DNA of 64,000 bases from an uncultured Lachnospiraceae bacterium (GTDB lineage Bacteria > Bacillota > Clostridia > Lachnospirales > Lachnospiraceae), in contig CANRPO010000009.1 in NCBI GenBank assembly GCA_947632515.1, forward strand, positions 1-64,000, given 5' to 3'. Each line of letters begins with the position of its first letter. Positions within the stretch are counted from its first letter, which is position 1. A model generated the notes under the pieces. The model made no database searches. It saw only the letters and a list, made by a program, of their open reading frames with translations, and was not told where the DNA came from. Of this stretch, positions 1 through 8,208 are shown piece after piece. The position numbers were made by a program, and so were the translations under genes.

Positions 1-6
1 GTCTGA

Positions 7-330
7 ATGTTCGAAGAATTCGATAGAATTCTGAGGACAATGAAGACACTTGAGGGCTTGCCCCGGGGAGGTTCATTAAAGGATTTTGCCTTGTCCGCTG
101 ATGATTTATGGTTAAAAGCGACAGAACTCAGACTGGGAATCCCTGTCTGTAAAATTGCGCCATATTATAAAATCCCGTACATCATCGGCGGTTCGCAGAA
201 GGTTACCCTTGGGAGAATCAATAACGGACAGAAGAAAAATGATGTTGTGATGAAAAAATTGTGTGATCATTACGGATTTGAGTGGGAGAAACTGCGGCAT
301 GAAATTAAAGATAAAGAAAAACAGCATTAA
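7..330 (+). CDS. C-terminal part of a glycosyltransferase-like protein (probable fragment)
   Basis: A 107-residue reading frame with an in-frame TGA directly before its ATG. The middle part (SADDLWLKATELRLGIPV, then an IGGSQKVTL stretch and a NNGQKKND stretch) resembles the C-terminal region I associate with family-2-type polysaccharide glycosyltransferases, where a (S/T)ADD-W-K-A motif is followed by a conserved 'IeGtQ' stretch and a final NDxxhK segment. No N-terminal GT-A nucleotide-binding domain is present, so this is either the tail of a broken gene whose front half lies left of the window or a stand-alone remnant. Its end overlaps the start of the next gene, which is a polysaccharide polymerase, so the locus context fits. 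The family call is from memory of the motif, not from a search. Confidence 0.4.
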   Translation: MFEEFDRILRTMKTLEGLPRGGSLKDFALSADDLWLKATELRLGIPVCKIAPYYKIPYIIGGSQKVTLGRINNGQKKNDVVMKKLCDHYGFEWEKLRHEIKDKEKQH

Positions 331-1519
331 AATTCTTTTTCCCATCATAGCGCTGATGGAACCCGAGCTTTTTGGGCAAATCAGTCTGATAGACAATATC
401 TGGAATGGATTCAGAGTGATGGCTATGTTATATATTGCCATTTCTATGTTTAAGGAACACGCATTATCAATTTCAGCGATACAATTATTATCAATAGTAT
501 TTTTTCTCTTACCAATAGTGAGCACGCTCATAAACGGAGGAAGTTTCCTTCAGGCTGTCAAGGCAATGCTCCCTATTATGGCGCTGGTCATTTATTTTGA
601 TGCTATGGTTGGGAAGTATAAGCTGTATACAGTTGATTTGATTGCAAATTTAATGGTAGTTTATATTGCAATCAACGCTGTGTGCTTAATAATTTTCCCG
701 AATGGTTTTGGCGCGTATATAGAGGAATATACACAGACTGGCGCTGATTCAAGATTAAATTTTCTTGGAAAGGACAATAGATTTATCTATTTCTTTATTT
801 TTACGATAGTAACTTGCGCCGTTGCAAAGGGGATAAAATCCCGCATAACGATTTGGGCGATATTGCTATCTTTCTTTTCAATGTTGTTCGTATGGTCCGG
901 AACCGGCGTTATCGGGATTCTGTTATTTGTGGCATATTTGTTATTTGTACAGGGTAAAAAATTGGATAAGGCAGTCAAGCTGATCCCTTTGGCTGTGTTG
1001 TTTTCTGTTATATTTGTTTCGGTTGTCTTTTTTCACATACAGGAGATTTTTTCGGATTTTATAGTGTTGTTTTTGCATAAGGATCCTACCTTTACAGGCC
1101 GCACTTATTTATGGGCGCGTTCCCTCGAGCTAATAGCTCAAAAACCATTATTGGGATATGGCATTACGGAAACTTATTTCCTTGAAAGGCATGGCAATTA
1201 CTATTCCCCGCACAATCTTATATTACAGATTTTGCTGACAGGAGGTTATCTGCAGTTCGTTCTGTTTATCGCGCTTGTAATTGTTGCGGGAAGTAGATTA
1301 AAAGACAGCAAGTATGCAGGCATGCTTAGCGCGGGAATATTTATATATATGATCTGCTCCCTGACTGAGGCGACTATGCTTAACTCTCAGCTATATCTGA
1401 TGCTTTCTTTAGCGTATCATATGGAGTCCATACAGGCAGAACATGCAGATGATTTATATAGTCCACATTACACGCGAAGGAAATATAAGATTAAAAAAGT
1501 GATGGGAGCAGCGAGATGA
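299..1519 (+). CDS. O-antigen ligase/polymerase family membrane protein (Wzy-like)
   Basis: About 406 residues, mostly hydrophobic, with roughly ten to eleven predicted membrane segments. Near residue 270 it has the usual signature of this family: FTGRTYLWARSLE, then PLLGYGI, then a PHNLILQ segment with a periplasmic-side histidine. Such proteins polymerise or ligate lipid-linked polysaccharide repeat units on the outer face of the membrane. I chose the ATG at 299 because GGAG lies about ten bases before it; the in-frame ATG at 263 would sit deep inside the upstream frame and adds a non-hydrophobic leader. The gene overlaps the flippase gene by ATGA, so the two are translated together. A+T-rich codon use compared with the backbone suggests horizontal exchange, as is normal for capsule loci. 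Confidence 0.75.
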   Translation: MKLKIKKNSIKILFPIIALMEPELFGQISLIDNIWNGFRVMAMLYIAISMFKEHALSISAIQLLSIVFFLLPIVSTLINGGSFLQAVKAMLPIMALVIYFDAMVGKYKLYTVDLIANLMVVYIAINAVCLIIFPNGFGAYIEEYTQTGADSRLNFLGKDNRFIYFFIFTIVTCAVAKGIKSRITIWAILLSFFSMLFVWSGTGVIGILLFVAYLLFVQGKKLDKAVKLIPLAVLFSVIFVSVVFFHIQEIFSDFIVLFLHKDPTFTGRTYLWARSLELIAQKPLLGYGITETYFLERHGNYYSPHNLILQILLTGGYLQFVLFIALVIVAGSRLKDSKYAGMLSAGIFIYMICSLTEATMLNSQLYLMLSLAYHMESIQAEHADDLYSPHYTRRKYKIKKVMGAAR

Positions 1520-2940
1520 AACTGTTGCATACTTTTTCAAAATATACGCTGGGTTCTGTGTTGACCTTGATAGCCGGATTGATCGCAACGCCGATATTGA
1601 CTCGTCTCATCACAACAGAAGAAATGGGAAAGTATTCGATGTTTATCACTTTAGGGGGTCTGGCGGCATCCATATTGTATTTGGGCCTTGACCAGTCCTA
1701 TGTGAGATTTTATAACGATGAGAAGGAAAATGCCAGAGTGTATCTGTTGAGGAAGTGTCTTGCCGCTCCCGTGATCGCCGCAATGGCTGTCTCGTGCGCA
1801 GTGTTGATCGCCTATCGCCCTGTTTCCCATGTGATTCTTGGGCGGACGTCCTTCATGGTCGCCGCATGCTTTGCCGTTTATCTGATTGGTCTGATAGTAG
1901 ACAGATTCTGGCTCTTGAAAATCAGAATGGCGCAGAAAGCAGGCTGGTATTCTCTCTTGAATATGATTCGGAAACTCGCTTATCTGGCGATCGCTGTTGT
2001 CCTGTTTTATACGATATTTGGCGACAGCGGATGGACTCTGATCATAGCGGTGACAGCGGCGGAGGGGGTGCTGCTCATTGGCGCGCGTCTCGTCGAACGC
2101 CGAAACTGGAAATTGGAAGAAGAGAAACTTGCCACTTCGACGCGGCAGCTCTTTACATATGGTCTGCCTTTTGTTTTTTCTTCAACAATTACTTATATTT
2201 TTCATTCTACGGATAAGCTTATGCTCAAAGCGCTTTCAAATTATCATGAAATCGGGCTGTATTCGGGCGCACAAAACATTGTTCATTTATTGACCCAGGT
2301 GCAAATGGTATTTACTACATTTTGGATGCCTGTTGCATATGAGCATTATTCCGAGGATCCGGAAGATAAAGAATTTTTCATAACTGCAAATAAGATCATT
2401 TCATATGGGATGCTGGTAATAGCGATACTGTTGTTGTGCACCAAGGATATTGTGGTTTTGTTTCTGGGGAAGAATTATCAGGAGGCTGTATATATTTTCC
2501 CCTTTCTGTCGTTTATGCCAATTATGTATACGGTGTCGGAATCTACGGTGATGGGGATCAATTTTATGAAAAAATCCTCCTATCATGTGTGGATTTCGGC
2601 TGCATGCGCGGGGGCCAATGCAGCAGGCAATTATTTTCTGATCAATGCGTTTGGAGCAAAAGGCGCGGCCATTTCTACCGGCCTGTCTTATGTTTTGTTC
2701 TTCGCGCTCAGGACCTTCCTGGCCAATAAAGTATATCCGATCAAATTTGCAACAGGCCGTTTCCTGCTTGGCTGTTTGATGGTATATGTTTTAGCGGTTA
2801 TGGCCAGTTTTCAAAAAACGTCGCTTATGTTTTTGATTTTGGCAGTTGCTGTTATTTTGGTTATCTCATTTTTGTATAGGGACGTTATAAAAATGACATG
2901 CGATCTGATCGTCAAGCAGATTAAGAAAAGGGAAGAATAA
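1516..2940 (+). CDS. Polysaccharide repeat-unit flippase (Wzx/MOP superfamily)
   Basis: A 474-residue protein with 12 to 14 hydrophobic segments. It begins with the typical oligosaccharidyl-lipid flippase N-terminus (LGSVLTLIAGLIATPILTR) followed by a short TTEEMGKYSMF loop, the pattern of the MATE-like MOP superfamily. It would flip undecaprenyl-linked repeat units across the membrane for the polymerase encoded directly upstream, with which it overlaps by the ATGA at 1516. The charged tail (QIKKREE) is cytoplasmic. It is the last gene of the polysaccharide locus; the next thing downstream is a weak hairpin and a decayed nuclease gene on the other strand. Confidence 0.85.
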   Translation: MKLLHTFSKYTLGSVLTLIAGLIATPILTRLITTEEMGKYSMFITLGGLAASILYLGLDQSYVRFYNDEKENARVYLLRKCLAAPVIAAMAVSCAVLIAYRPVSHVILGRTSFMVAACFAVYLIGLIVDRFWLLKIRMAQKAGWYSLLNMIRKLAYLAIAVVLFYTIFGDSGWTLIIAVTAAEGVLLIGARLVERRNWKLEEEKLATSTRQLFTYGLPFVFSSTITYIFHSTDKLMLKALSNYHEIGLYSGAQNIVHLLTQVQMVFTTFWMPVAYEHYSEDPEDKEFFITANKIISYGMLVIAILLLCTKDIVVLFLGKNYQEAVYIFPFLSFMPIMYTVSESTVMGINFMKKSSYHVWISAACAGANAAGNYFLINAFGAKGAAISTGLSYVLFFALRTFLANKVYPIKFATGRFLLGCLMVYVLAVMASFQKTSLMFLILAVAVILVISFLYRDVIKMTCDLIVKQIKKREE

Positions 2941-2952
2941 TAATGAAATTAT

Positions 2953-2989
2953 AGATCCGGTGCATTCGTTCTTGGAACACACTGGATCT
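2953..2989 (+). terminator. Weak hairpin after the polysaccharide locus
   Basis: AGATCCGGTG pairs with CACTGGATCT (ten pairs including one G-U) around a 17-base loop. There is no T-run after it, so it may be a factor-dependent or merely incidental terminator. Confidence 0.3.
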
Positions 2990-3002
2990 GTCGGGTTCGT
3001 AG

Positions 3003-3540
3003 CTACATTTCTTCGGGCAGAAGTTCGAGTATCAGCTGCGCCTGATAAGCCTGGTCTTTGGCGGCGCGTTTCATGTCGTCAAACCTGCCCAGATCGATCA
3101 GAATGGAGTTGAGCCTGTTGATACGGGCAACCCCTTAAACACGTCCTTCCTTGCGGCCTTCCCTGAGTCCTTCTTCGCGTCCTTCGCTGCGTTCTTCCAT
3201 GGCAATCCTGTCCATAATCTCGCACATAGTCTGCTGACCCTCCTCCGTCTCCTTGTACCGGCGTTTGCTGCCGGATGTGATAGGGAATTTATTCCCGCGA
3301 GCAATGAGCCAAGTGCCGTGCTTGCACGAGCATTTGGCGAATGCCGCGAGGGTCAAATACCCCGCAGCTTGCTGCGTTGCAAGTTTGATACCCCGTCAGC
3401 TTGCTGCGGGGTCTTTGATTGTTGTAGGCAGTGAAATATGTCGAAATGTGAGATAAAGACGACACATACATCCGGAACATCAGATCGTCGATCGGATTCA
3501 GTTTTTTCGCCTCTTCGCGGATTCTCGCCTTGTTGCTCAT
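3003..3540 (-). pseudogene. Rpn / PD-(D/E)XK nuclease family transposase, decayed
   Basis: Three separated pieces on the minus strand add up to the two ends of an Rpn-type recombination-promoting nuclease. The start is at 3540 (EEAKKLNPIDDLMFRMYV, the usual N-terminus). A tail piece around 3140-3265 has KETEEGQQTMCEIMDRIAME followed by a GREEGLREGRKEGR repeat. After a frameshift near 3130, a last piece (RINRLNSILIDLGRFDD to a stop at 3003) matches the usual C-terminal helix of the family. The whole central nuclease domain is missing and replaced by a repetitive hairpin-rich segment (about 3277-3420). The gene therefore cannot make an active nuclease. The family call rests on recognisable ends only. 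Confidence 0.6.
3277..3420. repeat. Hairpin-rich MITE-like insertion inside the Rpn pseudogene
   Basis: This stretch is made of small palindromes. GCCAAGTGCCGTGC pairs imperfectly with GCACGAGCATTTGGC at about 3308-3337. CGCAGCTTGCTGCG stands at 3363-3376, and CCCCGTCAGCTTGCTGCGGGG at 3391-3411. The last two units are near copies about 30 bases apart, each preceded by a GATACCCC or AATACCCC word. It interrupts the nuclease reading frame and codes for nothing visible. I believe similar sequences recur in Lachnospiraceae genomes, but that would need a search. Confidence 0.5.
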
Positions 3541-3697
3541 GTATGGTCCTCGTTTGGTGACCGCCGCAGAAATTCTGCAGTTATTTATAGTATATCATGT
3601 TTCAAGCCAAACTCAACAGCATTTTTATGGGAACAACATTTCAACTGATGGCAGTTAAATGTTAGATCAATGACAGGCGCCCGCCTGAAACTTCGAC

Positions 3698-3726
3698 TTG
3701 CTATTTAGGCATGACGGAAATATAAT
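3698..3726 (+). promoter_or_regulatory. Sigma-A type promoter for the flavin/metallo-hydrolase pair
   Basis: TTGCTA at 3698 and a perfect TATAAT at 3721 with exactly 17 bases between. The leader to the first gene is about 140 bases. Inside it an AGGAGGA at 3734 precedes a possible 11-codon reading frame starting TTG at 3748 and ending TAA at 3783, which could be a leader peptide or a gene remnant. A CGGTGT / ACACCG inverted repeat also lies in the leader. Confidence 0.7.
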
Positions 3727-3874
3727 AGTCGTCAGGAGGAATGCGCATTGGCGAAGGCTGATGTTATGAAAGAAAAGCAGTAAAAGCGGTGTAGAAGGAC
3801 GTTTTAATTGTCATGGACGAAAAAACACCGATAAGTTTATCTTTAAATGAAAAAATGACGAGGAGGAATTGGAA

Positions 3875-4267
3875 ATGGAGAGAGCAGCGAAATTTTTACA
3901 GGATGCAGGGGTTTATTATCTGGCGACAGTGGAAGGCGATCAGCCGAGAGTGCGCCCGTTCGGGACCGCGCATATTTTTGAGGGGAAACTTTATATCCAG
4001 ACGGGCAAGGCGAAGAACGTATCCGGACAGATACATGCGAATCCCAAAGTGGAGGTGTGTGCCTTTAAGGATGACGAATGGCTGCGCATCACCGGGGAGT
4101 TGGTAGAGGACGACAGGCGGGAGGCAAGGCAGTCCATGCTGGATGCTTACCCGTCCCTGCAGAGTATGTATTCTGCGGATGACGGGAACGCGGAGGTCTT
4201 TTATTTCCGGAATGCAACGGCGGTCTTTTCCTCTTTTTCCCATGAGCCGGAAGAGATCAGGTTCTGA
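3875..4267 (+). CDS. Pyridoxamine 5'-phosphate oxidase family flavoprotein
   Basis: About 130 residues forming the small split-barrel FMN-binding fold seen in general-stress-type PNPOx proteins. The N-terminal part reads AGVYYLATVEGDQPRVRPFG, where the VRP motif binds the flavin phosphate, followed by YIQTGKAKNVSGQIHANP. The start is ATG 3875, seven bases after AGGAGGA; an upstream in-frame TTG at 3869 is too close to that site. Proteins of this size usually reduce or bind small heteroaromatic substrates (flavin, haem or F420-like), and the substrate cannot be told from sequence. It lies 19 bases before a metallo-hydrolase gene and shares its promoter. Confidence 0.8.
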   Translation: MERAAKFLQDAGVYYLATVEGDQPRVRPFGTAHIFEGKLYIQTGKAKNVSGQIHANPKVEVCAFKDDEWLRITGELVEDDRREARQSMLDAYPSLQSMYSADDGNAEVFYFRNATAVFSSFSHEPEEIRF

Positions 4268-4286
4268 CGGAGGGAGGTTTGCCGTG

Positions 4287-4925
4287 ATGACAGAAAACAT
4301 AGAAGTTTTTACCCAGAGCAGCATCCGCGTTAAGGACAGGGACAGGACGATCTACGTTGATCCGTTTCGGATGACGACGGAGCCGCACGATGCTGATTAT
4401 ATCCTGATCACGCATGATCACTACGATCATTTTTCGCCGGAAGACATTGGAAAAGTGGCGAACAGCGGGACGATCCTTCTGGCGCCGGCGAAGATGGAGG
4501 ACAAGGCGCAGGAAGTTTCCGGTCTGGTGGCACGGATCGTAACGGTAAAACCGAGCGTTTGTCTGGAAGTGGAGGGGCTGGAACTTGAGACGGTTCCGGC
4601 GTATAACAACTTAAAGCCGTTCCATCCCAAAAATGCCGGGTGGGTAGGTTACATTCTGCAGATCGATGGAAAACGTATCTATATCGCAGGGGATACGGAT
4701 GCCACCAAAGAGGCAAGGGCGGTCAGATGCGACGTCGCCCTGATACCGATCGGCGGCACTTACACAATGGATGCGAAAAAAGCGGCGGAGCTTGTGAATG
4801 CCATCCGGCCGGATGTGGCGATCCCGACGCATTACGGCAGCATCGTAGGGAAACCTTCTGACGGGGAGACATTTGCCGGATATGTGAAGGCTCCGATAAA
4901 GGTGGAACTGAAACTGCGATTTTGA
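4287..4925 (+). CDS. MBL-fold metal-dependent hydrolase (UlaG/YtkL-like)
   Basis: A 212-residue metallo-beta-lactamase-fold protein. The metal-binding HxHxDH motif is HDHYDH at residues 43-48. A GDTD motif follows near residue 135 and a PTHYGS histidine near the C-terminus, as in the UPF0173/UlaG group. It is likely a soluble cytoplasmic hydrolase of unknown substrate. The start is the ATG at 4287 after GGAGGTTTGCCGTG; the longer upstream frame overlaps the previous gene in another frame and is not real. It is the second gene of a two-gene transcript with the flavoprotein. The converging downstream gene ends only 10 bases away. Confidence 0.85.
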   Translation: MTENIEVFTQSSIRVKDRDRTIYVDPFRMTTEPHDADYILITHDHYDHFSPEDIGKVANSGTILLAPAKMEDKAQEVSGLVARIVTVKPSVCLEVEGLELETVPAYNNLKPFHPKNAGWVGYILQIDGKRIYIAGDTDATKEARAVRCDVALIPIGGTYTMDAKKAAELVNAIRPDVAIPTHYGSIVGKPSDGETFAGYVKAPIKVELKLRF

Positions 4926-4935
4926 CAAAAGCAAA

Positions 4936-5760
4936 TCAGAAATAAATATTGTCAAAAAATTCTTCCAGATAGATCAGCTTGTCGTTTTTGAAGAGAGCAA
5001 ACCGCTGTGGGAAGTTGGACGCGGTATCGTCAACATCGGGAAGTATCTGCAGGCTGTAATCATGAAGATCCGGCTTGGAACGGATGAGGGCGGCAAAGTT
5101 ATCCAGGATCTCCATGACGGAGAGCGTGTCCACAGAACCGTCGCCGTGTTTTGCCTTGATCAGCTTTTCGAAGGCGTCCCGCATAAGATTCAGGCTGGGC
5201 AATAATTTGCCGATCTCATAATTCTGTTTTGATACTTTTTCCATCTTCTTATTGAAGGAGGCTCCGTTTTCGATACGCAGCTCTTTGTGTTCGCAGGTGC
5301 CGAAATCCAAGCGATACAGGATGCCGCCCTCCGCATAGAAGAAATAATTGTCATTTAAACCAATCGGGGCAAGTCCTTCGATACGGCTGCCCGGATCCTT
5401 ATAGCCGTCCGGCCAGGGAAGCTGCATATTGTCATAATCCACAAGCGTACAGTAGCAGTCGAAATCCTGTGTGCCGTAATACTTATGAAACAGATGCTCT
5501 TTTTCTTCAAAGTTTACGGAAGTATAGCGCTGCAGTTCGCCCCAAAAGGTCAGTTCGTCCATCCTGTCCCAGTTGTCCTGTATGGACGAGCGGTCCAGAA
5601 GGCTGATCTGCTCGCAGTAATAATCCACCATGTTGTGCATTTTCTCATATAAGGCGTTCTTCGCCTTTGCCAGTGCGTCGGAATAGTTCTCTCTGGATCT
5701 GTTTTTTACCGTGATCTCCGGCTGCAGTCCGGTGGTTAGTGTGAGCGCATCCAATCCCAT
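4936..5760 (-). CDS. Conserved hypothetical protein, 274 aa
   Basis: I do not recognise the family. The protein is soluble, has no signal peptide or membrane segment and is rich in aromatic and acidic residues. It has a helical N-terminal half (SRENYSDALAKAKNALYEKM) and a middle that looks like a small beta-rich SMI1/KNR4-like or ligand-binding fold (LVDYDNMQLPWPDGYKDPG, then IGLNDNYFFYAEGGILYRLD). That fold guess is weak. The ATG at 5760 lies nine bases after CCTCC read on the minus strand; an ATG at 5766 is only three bases from the same site. It has its own promoter upstream and appears to be a single-gene unit. Confidence 0.6.
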   Translation of the reverse strand: MGLDALTLTTGLQPEITVKNRSRENYSDALAKAKNALYEKMHNMVDYYCEQISLLDRSSIQDNWDRMDELTFWGELQRYTSVNFEEKEHLFHKYYGTQDFDCYCTLVDYDNMQLPWPDGYKDPGSRIEGLAPIGLNDNYFFYAEGGILYRLDFGTCEHKELRIENGASFNKKMEKVSKQNYEIGKLLPSLNLMRDAFEKLIKAKHGDGSVDTLSVMEILDNFAALIRSKPDLHDYSLQILPDVDDTASNFPQRFALFKNDKLIYLEEFFDNIYF

Positions 5761-5823
5761 AATCATTATCCTCCGTAAATTGTTATGTCATGAGTTGCCT
5801 GTTATTGCAAAAATATCAACATC

Positions 5824-5852
5824 ACTATAGCATATTTTAAACCGTGATACAA
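5824..5852 (-). promoter_or_regulatory. Promoter of the 274-aa hypothetical gene
   Basis: Read on the minus strand: TTGTAT (5852-5847), a 17-base spacer, then TATAGT (5829-5824). The leader to the start codon is about 60 bases. Confidence 0.65.
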
Positions 5853-5903
5853 TTTTTCTTTAGCGGGATTTCTTTGGAAAACCGGACGTGAAATATTTTC
5901 CGA

Positions 5904-8024
5904 CTATCCGGGTATTTGCTGCCGCAGCATCTTAATCAGTTCACTGACATTGATGGGTTTCGCGATAAAGTCGTCCATACCGCTTTTGAACGCTCTGTCC
6001 CGATCCTCCTGAAATGTGTTGGCGGTGCACGCGTAAATCTTTACGGTCTTCGCATCGGGACGATCCAGCGCGCGGATCGCCTCGGTAGCCTCAAACCCGT
6101 TCATCACAGGCATAAGCAGATCCATCAGAATCACGCCGAAATCGCCAGGTTCCGACTGTTCAAAGGCCGCTACCGCTTTCCTGCCATCCTCCACATGAAG
6201 GACGCGGAAACCCTCTCCCTCCAATAGCTCCACCAAAATCTCACCGTTCAGTTCATTGTCCTCCGCGATCAGGATGCGCGGTCCCGCATGGACGTTAGCG
6301 GTTACGGCCGCCTCCTCAGGGTCGTCGCCTTCCGGCAGATATGCCGTGGGTCTTGCGACAAAGATAAAGGTAAAACAGCTTCCCTCGTCCGGCTTGCTCT
6401 CCACGGTCAGGCTGCCGCCCATACGCTCCGCCAGCAGTGCGCAGATCGACAAGCCGAGCCCGGTCCCCGCGTTGCCCTGCGAGACGGTGTGGCGCTCCTG
6501 CGTGAAGGGTTTAAAAATCTTTTTCTGAAATTCCTCACTCATGCCGCGGCCGGTGTCGATCACCTGGATCTTCGTCAGGATACTTCCGTGGGAATCTTCG
6601 GTCTGACTCGCCGTGAGAGTTACGGAATCTCCGATGTTTGTGTACTTGCGCGCATTATCCAACAGGTTCAGGAGCACCTGCTGGATGCGGACGGCGTCGC
6701 CCAGAATGTCAGGGTAGGGGAGTTGGGTTTCTACGTGAAATTCCAGCAGTTTGTTTTCCATGCCGCGCTTTTCCACGGACTCCACCGTCGCCAGAAGGAG
6801 CTCGAGATCGACAGGCTTTTGCTCCAGTTCCAGCTCTTTGTCCTGCAATTTGGACATGTCCAATATATTGTTAAGGAGAGAGAGCAGATACTGCGCCACA
6901 TTGGAGGACTGCTGCAGATAGGCCGAGATCTTATCCTTGTCGCCCACATGCTGGGACATCAGATAATTCAAACTGATCAGTCCGTTGAGCGGCGTGCGGA
7001 TCTCATGGCTCATGGCGGAGAGAAAGTCTCCTTTTGCCTTCGCGTCGGCGCGTGCGTTGATCGAGCGGATCCGCGCGCGAAGAGCTACGAACACCAGAGA
7101 GCAGATCATGAGTAGAGCGATGCCGAGCAGAATGAGAGAGTAGCGGTGCTGGTACATGAAATCGCCCACCGTATACTCGTACATATTCTCAAGCGTGCAG
7201 GTCACCACGTAGGCCGATATTTCACTGTCGGGTATCTGCGCGATCGATTTGTTGATGATGGAGATCAGAAGCTCCTTCTCGTGCCATGCAGGCGACACTT
7301 CTTTTTCCAGAGGCGTCACTGCGGAAAAGCATAGTTGGTCGCTCATCTCCATGACGGGAATAATCAGCAGATCGTTGTAGATCGGCTTGTAGAGCCAATA
7401 CTCCGCCACATACTGGTTCTGGATCAGCAGATCCGCCTCGCCGCTGTTTATCGCATCCAGACAATCCTCCATCGTGGGATAGTCCGCGAACTGAAAGTTG
7501 GGGTACTGGCCGGAGATGACTTTTCTGATCGTCTGAGAGCCTGTGGAGATCGCCACCGTCAGGTGGGCGTCGGAGTCGAAGTTCAATCCTTCCTTCGCCA
7601 CGATGACCTTTCGGCTGGACAGATAGGGATCGCTGATCAGGATGCCGCGGGCTTTCTGATTCTCTCTGTTGTATTCCACGCCCGTGACAAGATCGAAACC
7701 TTCGTTCAGAAGATACTCGTATGTGACGTCGCCTGCGGGCAGCTCCACATAGCTGAAACGCAGGCCGCTGATCGCGGCGATCCGATCGAAGATGGGACGG
7801 GAAATGCCGGCAAGCTCACCGTTGTCGTCGTGGAAAGACACCGGCCTGCGGTCGCGGACATAGCCTACTTTCAGAGTTTTTTCCTGTGCAATATACGCCT
7901 GCTCTTCTTCAGTGAATAAACTTCTCTGAGGTTCCTCTGCATACGCGGCCGTTTCCTGCGTACTGCACCCTATCATCACAGACAAGACGACTGCTGTGAT
8001 CCTGAATAATCCTCTGTTTCTCAC
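5904..8024 (-). CDS. Hybrid sensor histidine kinase with extracellular solute-binding domain
   Basis: About 706 residues. A secretory leader ends in a lipobox-like MIGC, followed by a bacterial extracellular solute-binding domain (family 3, amino-acid type; TLKVGYVRDRRPVSFHDDNGE to about residue 290). One membrane segment (YSLILLGIALLMICSLVFVAL) comes next, then HisKA with the phosphorylatable His340 in SAMSHEIRTPLNG, an HATPase domain (NLLDNARKYT; GTGLGLSIC) and a receiver domain with Asp635 (VILMDLLMP) and the KP pair. The GTG start at 8024 follows AAGAAGGATACACC. Longer frames run into hisS on the other strand. There is no Hpt domain or DNA-binding partner nearby, so the output is unknown. 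It probably senses an amino-acid-like ligand. Confidence 0.88.
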   Translation of the reverse strand: MRNRGLFRITAVVLSVMIGCSTQETAAYAEEPQRSLFTEEEQAYIAQEKTLKVGYVRDRRPVSFHDDNGELAGISRPIFDRIAAISGLRFSYVELPAGDVTYEYLLNEGFDLVTGVEYNRENQKARGILISDPYLSSRKVIVAKEGLNFDSDAHLTVAISTGSQTIRKVISGQYPNFQFADYPTMEDCLDAINSGEADLLIQNQYVAEYWLYKPIYNDLLIIPVMEMSDQLCFSAVTPLEKEVSPAWHEKELLISIINKSIAQIPDSEISAYVVTCTLENMYEYTVGDFMYQHRYSLILLGIALLMICSLVFVALRARIRSINARADAKAKGDFLSAMSHEIRTPLNGLISLNYLMSQHVGDKDKISAYLQQSSNVAQYLLSLLNNILDMSKLQDKELELEQKPVDLELLLATVESVEKRGMENKLLEFHVETQLPYPDILGDAVRIQQVLLNLLDNARKYTNIGDSVTLTASQTEDSHGSILTKIQVIDTGRGMSEEFQKKIFKPFTQERHTVSQGNAGTGLGLSICALLAERMGGSLTVESKPDEGSCFTFIFVARPTAYLPEGDDPEEAAVTANVHAGPRILIAEDNELNGEILVELLEGEGFRVLHVEDGRKAVAAFEQSEPGDFGVILMDLLMPVMNGFEATEAIRALDRPDAKTVKIYACTANTFQEDRDRAFKSGMDDFIAKPINVSELIKMLRQQIPG

Positions 8025-8067
8025 GGTGTATCCTTCTTTCGATGTACATGCTCGGTATACTGGTCTG

Positions 8068-8096
8068 ATTGTAGCATATTTTATCTGACGAGACAA
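8068..8096 (-). promoter_or_regulatory. Promoter of the hybrid kinase
   Basis: Minus strand: TTGTCT (8096-8091), a 17-base spacer, TACAAT (8073-8068). It diverges from the hisS promoter about 50 bases away. Confidence 0.7.
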
Positions 8097-8143
8097 GAGC
8101 AGGGGGTCGAAACGGCTTTTCGCAAAGATTTCTCTATACGTTC

Positions 8144-8172
8144 TTGAAAAACACCGTAAAACAGTGTAGAAT
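8144..8172 (+). promoter_or_regulatory. Promoter of hisS
   Basis: TTGAAA at 8144, a 17-base spacer, TAGAAT at 8167. The start codon is only 37 bases further on, which leaves no room for a T-box leader. Confidence 0.7.
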
Positions 8173-8208
8173 CGTAGCAGTAAAATGAAGAAGATACAGG
8201 AGAACACT

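Noticed and set aside
3098..3304. 68-codon minus-strand frame in the Rpn region
   Set aside because: An out-of-frame, Arg/Lys-rich shadow of the decayed Rpn tail.
4727..4738. ATGCGACGTCGC, a partial match to the element palindrome
   Set aside because: Only 12 of 16 bases, inside the coding sequence of the chromosomal MBL-fold gene; chance in G+C-rich DNA.
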